NCBI GenBank assembly: GCA_030704615.1
Contig: CM060733.1
Location: forward strand, 66,588,001-66,652,000
Direction of reading: 5' to 3'
Length of the DNA: 64,000 bases
Source: Takakia lepidozioides
Taxonomy: Eukaryota; Streptophyta; Takakiopsida; Takakiales; Takakiaceae
Shown here: positions 11,048 to 20,500 of the stretch, in pieces
How the letters are laid out: every line of letters starts with the position of its first letter
Position numbering within the stretch: position 1 is the stretch's first letter
Position numbers and translations under genes: made by a program
The notes under the pieces: model-generated
Database searches by the model: none
What the model was told of the DNA's origin: nothing
Seen by the model: only the letters and a program-made list of their open reading frames with translations

Positions 11048-11403
11048 GGTACTGTTTGTAACTACGAATGTTTCAATGTTTCTGACAGGGTACTGAGAAA
11101 ATGATATATTGGATCCATAGGAGTTAGACAACAAACGTTCCATATTTCATTCAACTGTGCGACACTACCATGAGTGGCATGGATAAAAAAGTAATAGGTG
11201 TACATGCGACCTCCGCACGTTTAAATAGAGACCTAGTATCAAATGTTCGGAGGTCACATGTGCACCTATTACTTTCCGATCCATGCCTCTCATGGTAGTG
11301 TCGCACAGTTAAATGAGAGAAGACGTTTGTTGTCTAACTCCTACGGAACTAATACATCGTTTTCTCATAACCCTATCCGAAACCTTGGAACATTACAAAT
11401 ATA
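11048..11403. repeat. Hairpin 4: near-perfect inverted repeat, arms of about 165 bases
   Basis: The left arm (about 11048-11223) and right arm (about 11240-11403) pair over almost their whole length. Examples are AGGAGTTAGACAACAAACGT with ACGTTTGTTGTCTAACTCCT, TGTGCGACACTACCATGAG with CTCATGGTAGTGTCGCACA, and GCGACCTCCG with CGGAGGTCAC. The loop is about 16 bases. The layout fits a fold-back MITE or a recent inverted duplication. Transcription would give one long stem, similar in shape to a young plant small-RNA precursor; this last point is inference. Confidence 0.9.
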
Positions 11404-11579
11404 AATAGTGAGCCAGTACACAAACCATTTATGTTGCGATGACAGGTGCCACGGTCGAGTATATGCAATGTAGTATTTACAATGGGACTTTATTTATTAC
11501 ATGCACGATCAAAATTGAGAGTTGTCTTCATAAAAGAACCATTGTACCGCCAGAAATCTCATATCTACGAGACTATGGT

Positions 11580-12853
11580 CTACTCCGTCCTATATACGTC
11601 TTTCGGCTCAGGCCAATTGAATGGCTTGCCCATGAACCGAAGTACTACATGGGCTAATGTGACTCTCTCATTCTTGTTGTTGTCGTACAACCTTTGTAGC
11701 ATTGAATGCCAACAACCTCCCATAAATTGGTCCTGAAACATACTTTGATCATAATGAGTGCCGCCATTTATTCGTACCGCTATCTTCCCAACGGCAAAGG
11801 CCTCCGACGTCATGTCCTGGGAGGCGGGCGTGGCATGTCGGGGGACAAGTCGTTGTGCAAGACACCGTTCTTGTGGACAACATCCATGATGCACACCAGT
11901 GCCCATGCAAGTTTACTGCGCACTTTCCGGAAACGAAGCAAGCGATCGCATTCCTGGAACTCTGCTTCCGTTCCCCTTTGTTCCAAAATCACCCTGTTGT
12001 CCGAATCGTTGCCCCATTTTCTGTCAAAGTTCATCATGTCGCGTATTGTCCCCCCATTCTATCAGCAAGTGTAACCCTCTACCTCACGTGCATTCACAGC
12101 AAAATACGAGATAACACCCGGATGCTGGAACTTCACTGCCAAACACTCGTCGTTATGTTGTCTCAACGTCTTTTCTAGATTTTTGGACTTGGGTTTTTTT
12201 CCCGCTAGCTCCCAACGCTCTAGTATTCTAGAATTGCCAACAATCCTACAGTGACGGACCTTAGCATACCCTCCTTCTTTGTAAGGGCCAATCTCTACCA
12301 CCTTCGCACTAGAGTTCAGGTAATAAAGACTAGTTGTGTCTCCCCCGTCCGATGACCCCGCCTTCCAAGGTACAACCCTAGTCTGGCGATGTGAATTCTG
12401 ACTTGCCGAGCAAGCCCAATACTCAACACGCCGCATTAACTCAGCTTCGGCGGAGGGCACTTGACCCTTGGTTGTTCTACCCTTCCATGTTTTCATTAGC
12501 TGCCTCAAATTCCACGTGACGTCTTTCGCCCTGCTTTGGATCCACCGATTGAACTTCAGCTTGTCCCTGTCCGCCGTCCACTTAGCCCCCGCCAAAGCGT
12601 TTGTCATTTTCCTCTCCATATTTTACTGAAAAATCTGAAACCCCTCCCATCCATGCCTGACATAAGCACTCTCCAGCCTCATCATGTCTGTACCCTTGAA
12701 ATAATCCACTATCACTTCTTTCACCCTATCCAAGGCATCTGATCCCGGGTAGTCTGGCTTGTTGACCAGGCTATCCCGCTCGTGGGCACGTTTTCTCTTC
12801 CTCCACCCCCCAGACAACCCCGCCCCAGAACTTGAATTCACAACCCCCGACAT
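11580..12853 (-). pseudogene. Broken protein-kinase-like gene
   Basis: Read right to left from ATG at 12853. An N-terminal lysine/arginine-rich part is followed by a kinase-like domain. It has a glycine-rich loop (GPYKEGGYAKVRHC), a candidate ATP-lysine strand (ECLAVKFQHPG) and a catalytic loop written HNDLSPD where typical kinases have HRDLKPxN. Stops interrupt the frame at 12623-12625 and at 12059-12064 (two adjacent). After HNDLSPD the frame shifts near 11830-11860 and the activation-segment region seems lost, while a C-terminal piece (AVRINGGTHYDQSMF to the stop at 11580) remains in another frame. The N in place of R and S in place of K suggest a divergent or atypical kinase family. It lies between the two palindrome arrays, so it may be a captured host gene. 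Confidence 0.65.
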
Positions 12854-12859
12854 TGTATA

Positions 12860-13470
12860 AACCTTTGCCCATTACAGGGTCCAAAACCTCAGAAAACGGC
12901 AATGGACGGGTGTGGATGGTGTCTTCGTAGTTTTATGCAAAAAAACAGGCCGCCGGAGATCCGAAAACGGCAAAATGGTGATATGATGATTATACCGTGA
13001 ACAAGTGTGTGGGACTGACCAATAGAAAACCGACAAAACCTCCCCCCCCCAAATAATCACCTTACACCTCCTGTTGGCAGTGCCAAGCAACGAAGTCCGA
13101 AAAGACTACAAGATGCCAAGGAACCGCACCACAAGAGGGGCAAAAGTGATCAGAAAATGAGGGGGGAATGGTTTATATAGGCGCCCACCAGCCCCCCTCC
13201 CCCAAAAAAAATGTCATTATGCTTGAAAAGGCGCGACAGGCCAGTGGCGCCTCGTCAAGTGTCAGCGGCGCGACTCGTCAGTCGCACCTCGCCACGCGCA
13301 CCCACATGGGAGAGGTCAAGGGTTCAAAACCACCTCCCCCCATCCCATTTGTTTCGTTTTTCCTGACCCGTGGCACCTCGCCACGTGGCTGGCCCAGGCG
13401 CCGCTTCATGATTAAAAATTAAAAACAAAACGCCACACGGCGGGTCCCTGGATTTCTAAGAAAAAAAAAA
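12860..13470. other. No gene seen; short GC-rich words
   Basis: Upstream of the kinase pseudogene (on its strand) lie about 600 bases without a convincing coding frame. The part 13230-13400 repeats GGCGCGAC, GGCGCCTCG and CACCTCGCCACG words, and 13170-13180 has a TATA-like TTTATATAG. It may include the promoter of the kinase gene and the edge of array 2. Confidence 0.35.
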
Positions 13471-14260
13471 CACGCGACCACCGCATGGCGGTTGCTATAT
13501 TTATAAAAACAAGAAGAGCGACCGCCACATGGTGGTCGCTGCTTTTTAAAAATATATATTAAATAAGCGATCGCCTACTGGCGGTCGCTTAATTCAAGAT
13601 TCAAAATATAAATAAGCGACCGCCGCTACATGGCGGTCGCTTCATTTTTTAAAAAAAATTAAGTAAACGACCGCCAAACGGCGGTCGCATAATTTAAGAA
13701 TCAAAATCAAATCAAGTGACCGCTTCCAAATGGCGGTCGCTGTATTCTTTATTAACAAAAAAATAGCGACGGCCGCCAAATGGCAGTCGCTGCATTTTTC
13801 AAAAATAAACTGAAGAAGCGACCGCCAAACGGCGGTCGCTTTATTTAAAGAATAAAAATAAAGCGACCGCTGCTAAATGGCGGTCGCTAAATTTAATATA
13901 TATATAGCGACCGCCACATGGCGGTCGCTGTATTTTTACAGAATATATCAAAGATATAATAATAATAATATAATAAAGTGCGAGCGACCGCCAATCTGGG
14001 CGGTCGCTTCATTTAAAACATAATAAACTTCAACCGACCGCCAATGTAGGCGGTCGCTTATTTTAAAATGTAATAAAATACAAGCGACCGCCAATATGGG
14101 CGGTCGCTTCATTTATAAATAAATAAATTACCGGCGACCGCCAATATTGGCGGTCGCTTAATTTAACAAAATATTAAATTACAAGCGACCGCCAATATGG
14201 GCGGTCGCTTTTATTTTAAAAATAATAAATTATATGCGACCGCCAATATAGGTGGACATT
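13471..14260. repeat. Palindrome array 2: about 16 units of GCGACCGCC-loop-GGCGGTCGC
   Basis: The arms are those of array 1 (GCGACCGCC and GGCGGTCGC) and the spacing is near 50 bases. The loops are ACATGG, AAACGG, AATATGG and the like, and the spacers are AT-rich with TTAAATAAT-type words. Several units carry an extra base pair set (CGACCGCCGCTACATGGCGG). The array ends about 200 bases from the right edge of the 12.4-kb insertion, so it is subterminal there. Array 1 lies about 3.3 kb from the left edge. Confidence 0.95.
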
Positions 14261-14462
14261 TTTTTTAAAGAATTAATAAATATTAATAATTGGCCACGTC
14301 TGTTTTACACCGTGGCTGCCATGTCATTACAAAGGGTAGAAGTAAATTGTGAGAGTCAAATGTAAGAGTCAAATGTAAAAAAAAATTACATGGTTAAACG
14401 TCCGGATTCGACGTGACGTGACGGCCGACGTGTCAGCGCCACGTCACGTCAGGAATGATAAC

Positions 14463-14591
14463 TAGGGCTCGGGCTCACACACAGAGCCCTCCGAGGGACT
14501 CTCACCGACAGAAGGGTACTCGTTCACAAAGGTTTGCTGATCCTAAACAATAAACTGTGAGGACACGACTTTTTGAGAGGGGGAGGGATAA
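14463..14591 (+). pseudogene. Last codons of the split 3' ORF and polypurine tract
   Basis: GGGCTCGGGCTCACACACAG aligns with the last 30 codons of the intact ORF (51055-51142). ACTGTGAGGACACGACTTTTT and the polypurine run GAGAGGGGGAGGGATAA then follow and abut the LTR at 14592. It is the distal part of the copy at 1-2045. Confidence 0.8.
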
Positions 14592-15632
14592 TATTAGAGG
14601 GCTGTCTAGGACTTAGACAGTTTTACGGGTTTTGTGGGGTACCCTTAATTTTGCGCAGACTTACGGATGGTAGACTCAGACCAACAGAGGCCTTAGGGGT
14701 GACAGACACAGGCCTTAGGGGTGGTAGGCAAGCTTACACAGTCAGTCACGGGCTTACACAGCTTGTCACAACCTGACACAGCCTGACACAGTTTATCACA
14801 GCCTGACACAACTTGTCACAGCCTTACACAACCTATCACAACCTGACACAGCTTGACACAGCTTGTCACAACCTTACACAGTCTATCACAGCCTATCACA
14901 GTCAGTCACAGCTTGTCACAGCCTGACACAGCCTGACACGGTCTATCACAGCCCGACACAGTTTGGCACAGCCCGTCACAGCGTTCACAGGGAACGGTTA
15001 TCATTGGCAGGGAACGACTGGGTGGGAACGATATCTGCAAGGGGAACGTGCATTCTGTCTTGGATGACAGTTAGTTAGTTAGGCGGTTAGAACAGCTTGC
15101 AGGTAGAATAAGCAAGGTAGCAACATGGAGAGGGTCACTTCTTGGAGATCACTTCTTGGACATCACTAGAAGAGATCAGGCGGAGAGCACGATCTTGGAG
15201 TGCAGGGATGGAGATTACACAGAGGAGGAGATACAACAAGATGATGTTTGATTAATGCAAGCTGTAGAGATGCACTGTTGAGCAGATTAGAGACACCATG
15301 GCTTCGGCCTGATATTTGATAGATATTAATCTGATACATATTTCATACTCACACTGTGTAGAGAGACCTGAGTGAAGCTGTGGAATGGATGCTTGGGTAG
15401 ATGGAACATGGAAGATTGCAGAAGCAATCTGATACTTAATCATAGATAATAAGGTAACTTGCTAATATGAATGCGAGAAGGAATACAAATAGAAAGCACC
15501 CCCATGATACACTAGTTGTAGGTCATGACTGATTGTTCTGAGCGGGCTGAGTGCTTAGAGATTTCTAACTCTTCTATCTTGGAGTTTCCACCTCGGATAG
15601 CTAAGGGATGGGTGAGTAAAAGCCGCTCGACA
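14592..15632 (+). mobile_element. 3' LTR of the split retroelement copy
   Basis: It aligns end to end with the LTRs at 39058-40007 and 51181-52129: start TATTAGAGG (TGTTAGAGG in the others), GGGTACCCTTAA, CCTTAGGGGTGACAG, GATTGTTCTG.GCGGGCTGAGT, and end GTGAGTAAAAGCCGCTCGACA. It is about 90 bases longer, mostly through a different CACAGCC tandem tract. The divergence shows it is older than the 39-52 kb element. The matching 5' LTR is outside the window. Confidence 0.9.
14752..14992. repeat. CACAGCCTGA / CACAGCTTGT tandem decamer tract in LTR
   Basis: About 24 copies of a 10-bp unit CACAGCCTGA with variants (CACAGCTTGT, CACAACCTAT). The same class of repeat lies in both LTRs of the 39-52 kb element and at the end of its integrase ORF. 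Confidence 0.9.
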
Positions 15633-16600
15633 GGCCATCATAGTGTGGCCCACTGTATCAAAACCCAAACCCTCATCCCTACAGCACCAACAGATATGAT
15701 TTGATAAACCTTGGGTTCTGACAGATTACTCACAAGTCAAGAGTCCCTCCCACATGTGTATGCTTGAGAGCTTCATGGGAATAGATGATGCCAACAGTCA
15801 GCAGCAGTGTAGGATTGCTAGTAACAGCTGGATCTGCTAACCACTCAACTAGGTTGGCCAATGCCTCCTCCTGCAAGAAGAGAGGGACATATTATCAGCA
15901 ACAAGGGTAGAGATATTCAACTGCTGAAGTGAGGATTCAGCCTGATTCAGGTAGCCAACAAATATATTAGTAAACCCTATATCTATATCCTTGCTCCAGT
16001 CACCCGACGTCCTTAGTGAAAAAGTCGCGCCGCTGCCTTGAAATGCAGCCGTGCCTTGGATAATAAGTTACAAAGTGATAAGCCTAGTTCTTGCACTTAT
16101 TGCACATTTCACTACAACTCTACCCACAAAAGCATAAATCTGTAACTAAGAATAAACAGGGCACCAGCAATGTCCTGTGGGCATCAGGGCCTACTCATAA
16201 TGTTAATGGTGTCTTGATAGGATTACAACACAGATAGAAGCAGCAGAAAGGAAGAGTAACCTCTAACAGCCGGAAGAGTGCATCACGGACACCGTCCTCC
16301 TAATGGCCGTGAGGCTGTTGATGGTGGTAATTCAGTGTTGTTCACACGAAGTGCATTCTGCTTCCACACAAAAATCATTTCTGCACCAGTTTGCTTGGCT
16401 AACAGAACTTTGTTAGCGTCCTTAGGGTACCTGCAGCATGCGTTGAATAAGTGGTAGCTACATAGCCGGGTAAAATCCAATCTAGCGAATTCTAGTCGCG
16501 CACCGGACTACGCGGTTTGCGGCTACATAGGGCATCACTAACTAGGCACCTAAAGACCTGCGGTTCTCTAATGTAAAACTCAAGATGAACAAGATGAAGA
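15633..16600. other. No convincing gene
   Basis: Sequence next to the LTR with no clear feature. On the minus strand 16283-16440 a short open segment (KDANKVLLAKQTGAEMIFVW) could be an exon, but it has no recognised domain. Confidence 0.35.
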
Positions 16601-16622
16601 AAATACCCCTAGAAGATTAAAA

Positions 16623-17024
16623 ATGAGCATATTAGTCATAACCACTAAAGCCTTCAAGCCAACGTTCTCCATGTTCGTTTGCAGCAACTGCAATTGTGAC
16701 ATTTGTGGAAAGATCAGAAGTTTGGGGTACAGGTCACCTGTTGAGACAATTATCTTCCACTACATTATGGGCAATGGGCGCTGCAGCGATGGTGAAGCCC
16801 TTGTGGTAGATGGTGGCACACATGTTGGATACTTCTCCCTCATAGCAGCAGCTTATGGTTGCTGGGTAGCTGCCTTCGAGCCCAACTTCAAAGCCATACG
16901 CTACCTGCAAAGCATCAATGGCTCTACATCAGCTGGGCAGCCTTGTGAAATTGTACCCAAAAGCTCTTGGGTCGACGCGTTGATCCCTTGTCACTTACTA
17001 GGCACCCAATACAACCTCTCCTAG
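16623..17024 (+). CDS. FkbM-family methyltransferase-like exon (partial)
   Basis: The frame contains a class I SAM-binding signature, VVDGGTHVGYFSLIAAAYG then VAAFEPNFKAI. This is the VDxGxxxGxFSL...AFEP pattern known from FkbM-type O-methyltransferases. The upstream part (CSNCNCDICGKIRSLGYRS) and the downstream part (after SINGSTSAGQ) may be intron or decayed. The rest of the domain is not seen nearby, so this is a single exon of a spliced gene or a gene fragment. The start at 16623 is only the first ATG; the conserved part begins near 16740. Confidence 0.55.
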   Translation: MSILVITTKAFKPTFSMFVCSNCNCDICGKIRSLGYRSPVETIIFHYIMGNGRCSDGEALVVDGGTHVGYFSLIAAAYGCWVAAFEPNFKAIRYLQSINGSTSAGQPCEIVPKSSWVDALIPCHLLGTQYNLS

Positions 17025-17549
17025 TGTGTCTAGATAAACAAGTGATTTGAACTTACAACATTGCACCACAATACCTGACTATAACTGTTAGCACCCGTGG
17101 CTCGGCCTGGTATACTTTCAAGAATTCGCCAAGCCCTAGCGATTGCATCAGCAGTAAATAGTGGTATTTAATATCAGCCGATGGTGTTGAATTAATAGAG
17201 GAAGATGGGAATATTATCGAGACTGGAAGGATATTAATTGCATTAGATTGAGGGAGTCTGGTGGTAGAAATTGATCTATTCCTGGGGTTGATTTTAGTTT
17301 TTATTCTACACCTTTTTAGCGCCGCTGCCGGGGAAAGACGATACGATGTAAGATAATGATGCTTTAATAAACTTTCAAGATCTCTACTTTTTAAGGTTGT
17401 TGAAGGAAGACGAGATGACAGGGGGGGTTGTTCATAACAGTAACGTTCCACCACCTGGGTTAAAGTTATGTCCCTTCTGCGATCCACGGAATTAGCACAA
17501 AAAGACAGAAATACCGGAATGTTTTTGGAGTCAGAGGAAGAAGGATAAA
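17025..17549. other. No clear gene; Asp-tRNA primer-site look-alike
   Basis: AGCGCCGCTGCCGGGGA near 17319-17335 resembles the primer site used by some plant LTR elements (tRNA-Asp type), but no LTR ends right before it. A short frame with CPFCDP near 17470 could be an upstream exon of the gene that follows. Confidence 0.3.
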
Positions 17550-20500
17550 ATGATTGAACCTTTGGGATCTGAGCCTAAGGAAGACGGCGATAGTCAAAGA
17601 GGAGCCGATCCAGCTTCCTCCTAAGCAAGATGCTCAGTCAACTACACTCGAATTGTCTGTCGCAAGAAATCAGGGCGGTCGTCTTGTGTTTTTGATAAAG
17701 AAGAAGGGGTTATGGGGAATGAAGGAATCTCCCATGAGAACGGAGCATCAGGCTAATTTTGAGTTGGTTGCACATATGTGTCATATGCGCCGGCGTAGGT
17801 GGTCGGAGGTCCTCTGTCGGGATGCTCACGCCTGTATTCTGCTCCAAGTTGTAAGCTTTGAAAGACAAGGATATTCATGGAATTAGTTGACTATCCAAAT
17901 TCATTTGTTTTCTTCATGCAACCATGACACTGAACTGCTCTTTTTACATATTATACATTCACACATGTGCTCTTCTCATACACTGACATCTTGAACTGTT
18001 TTGGTCTATGGAATTAGGAAATTACTACTACAACTGAAGCTGTGGAGGCCGGGACGCTTGCAACCATTATTGACGACATTGATGCAGGGAATTGGGGGGC
18101 AGATGAGTATGAAGAGGATACAACATCTAGTGATCCTCTCTCTCTAGATGCCAAACAGGCAATTATTCTGGAAAAGAAACAAGATCTGAATGTAACTTTC
18201 AGGTCCCTCCTCATTGAGGATGGAGTTATGGACATTCCATTGTGTCGCATGATTTCTATGCAGGTTGTTAGGCCCGCCCTTGCCAACGACATCCTAAAGC
18301 TTAGAGGAGACTTCTATTCTGGATACCATCCAGGAGCAGCCGTGTTCTATGTTTCTGTTGAGGGGATTGATGGATCTACTGTAGATGTAGGTCCTGATAT
18401 CATCTCTACATGGGATAGTCATTGGAAAATAGTCAATGATGAGTTTGAGAAGTATCTTGAGTCCAAGCCAAAGTTGCATCATCTTCGGGGGAAGATGTTT
18501 CATGTCTGGGATGGGAATCATAGGCTTCAAGCATGGTATCCCTATATCAATGAAGTTCATGGGGCCAACTTGTCAAGACATGTCTGTGTGACAAGTTGGG
18601 TGCTCAATGCGGACATTGAAAATCGTGGTTCCCTCAGGTCCATCATGGATGGAGTGAATGTGTGAGTTTCCTTTCTATTCTTCATTTACTTTCAAGTTCA
18701 ATGTTGTCATGTTCTTGCTCAATGGATGTACATATACACATCTTCTTTCTAATGATCATATTTTATATGTGCAGGGCAACAGAGAGGGCACATGTTACAT
18801 CCAAATTTGTGCACTTGGTTTGCAAGGTCAATATGATTGGCCTTACACCTGTCTCTGAATGGAAGAATGTATTGAGGAAAGAGCAATACGACGAATGCAT
18901 CAAGAAAGCAGGAAAGACTTGGTATAACCTGACAGTCCATGCAATGACAAAGATTTTGTACAAGGTAACATCATGTCTTAACCAAGTTTCATTCTTTGCA
19001 TCCATAGACAAGATTCACCTCTGGTTCATGTTATGAACTGTTTTGGTTCTTTTGGCAGCATGATATTGTTGAGGCCCAACGCATGGCGGGGGAAGCTTAC
19101 AAACTTGCTGAGGGGCCAAAGAGTCAAGAGGGCCTTGAAGATACAATGAGACAGGCTGGATTGAAAGCAAGGGAGCAACACAAGAGTCAGCTTGTGAAGT
19201 TGCTTCCTATTGCTGATCCAACCCTTGGAGAGGGGTTTCTCCAAGAACTTAAACTGCATTGGTCACGTGTAAAGGCAGGATCAGAGCAAATGACCCAAGA
19301 GAAAATGGTGAACATTGCTACCGCCCGGGTGGATCCTGAAGAAAAGGTGGAATGGCTACATATATGGAATGGAGACCAAACACTTCACGACCGTAATTTT
19401 TTTTCCACCCGGGCCTATCAGTGGGCCAACACTTGATCCTTGGCTGAATAGAAGGACTTTTTGGTGGCAGGTACATATACAATCACTATCTTCTCAATGC
19501 AATTAATTCATTTTGTTGATGACACATTAACATAGTTATTTAACTGACTGTATTTTCTGGCAGCTTCGCAAGGTTGCCTTGGCTCAGTTTGCCTTGTACA
19601 CCACTCAGCTTGGCCAATTTCATGTTGCCTTGGAGGAAGGAGAGAGTGAGAGTCTGGGAGACTACATGGATACATGGAAGATGACTCATTTCAATGAGTT
19701 GTTTCATAGAGAGTTCTCATTGCCAAAGGGGCCATTCAGAGGCAATGATTGGGAACAACAAACAGGTGGGGAGAAGGTGGTGAGACGGATTTTATTCAGG
19801 TACCATCTTTCCATTGCATTGTACATGGATAGTGTATACACCTTGTAAGTCAAAAATGTCTATGCTTCAAGTATTTTTCTAGTACATTGGGATATACATG
19901 TTTCTTAATGTGCTTGTTCAATTGTTGAACAGGTTGCATAAATATTTGTCTCCACAATAACTTTGAATGTGTTTGTATTTTAGGTACATGAGATTTGTGC
20001 TTGTACCGAGTGATCGACTTAAGGCTGAGCCCAAGTTTCTGATGGCCTGGAAGTTTGGTGCTCAACAAGCTTCCATGTACACACCTGCAATTGAGGAAGA
20101 TTGGGGTGTGGAACACCGGGAAGGGGGGGTTGGTATTTGGATATGCCCAAGGGTACTATCCCCTATGCAGAAATGGGACTTCATAAGGAATGTGTTCGCA
20201 GGCAGTCAGTGAGTGATGAAGGGGTATCTCCACTGAAGTCCCTGTTCTTGATCTGGAGCATGCAGAACAGATTGCTACACAGGCCGCTGACGCTGTAGCC
20301 CAAGTGGTCCCTGCCGTTGTGGGTGTATCAAAACGCAAATCACGAAAAAGAAAAGGTGCGGATGTCAATGCAGGTGTGGCCCCCAATGCAGGTGTGGCTT
20401 CTATTGCTGGTCCTATTGGTAGTTCTTCACATCCTTCAAATCAGTTGGTTGTAGTGCCTGCACCTACTACTCGAGGAAACAAGCCAAAGGCAGGCGAACA

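Larger units (their letters stand above)
2046..14462. mobile_element. 12.4-kb insertion splitting the retroelement ORF; hAT-like composite
   Basis: The retroelement ORF is colinear with the intact copy up to about 2045 (homologue near 51048) and resumes at about 14463 (homologue near 51052), with almost nothing lost. The DNA between therefore arrived as an insertion or as nested insertions at one point. AACCGGG at the left edge and AACTAGGG at the right edge could be decayed copies of one 8-bp duplication, the size made by hAT elements; this is a weak call. The termini share TCATT and, some bases inward, GTGAC in inverted orientation, also weak. Contents in order: hAT transposase, palindrome array 1, GC-rich tract, three-stop pseudogene, 120-bp tandem repeat, four hairpins, kinase pseudogene, palindrome array 2. 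Whether it is one transposon or several nested ones cannot be settled here. Confidence 0.6.

Noticed and set aside
14592-15632. Solo LTR
   Set aside because: A polypurine tract and the last codons of the retroelement ORF lie directly before it, so it is the 3' LTR of the copy split by the 12.4-kb insertion.
17310-17340. Primer binding site (tRNA-Asp type) of another LTR element
   Set aside because: No LTR end directly precedes it, no repeat partner is seen, and no gag or pol follows; the similarity may be chance.
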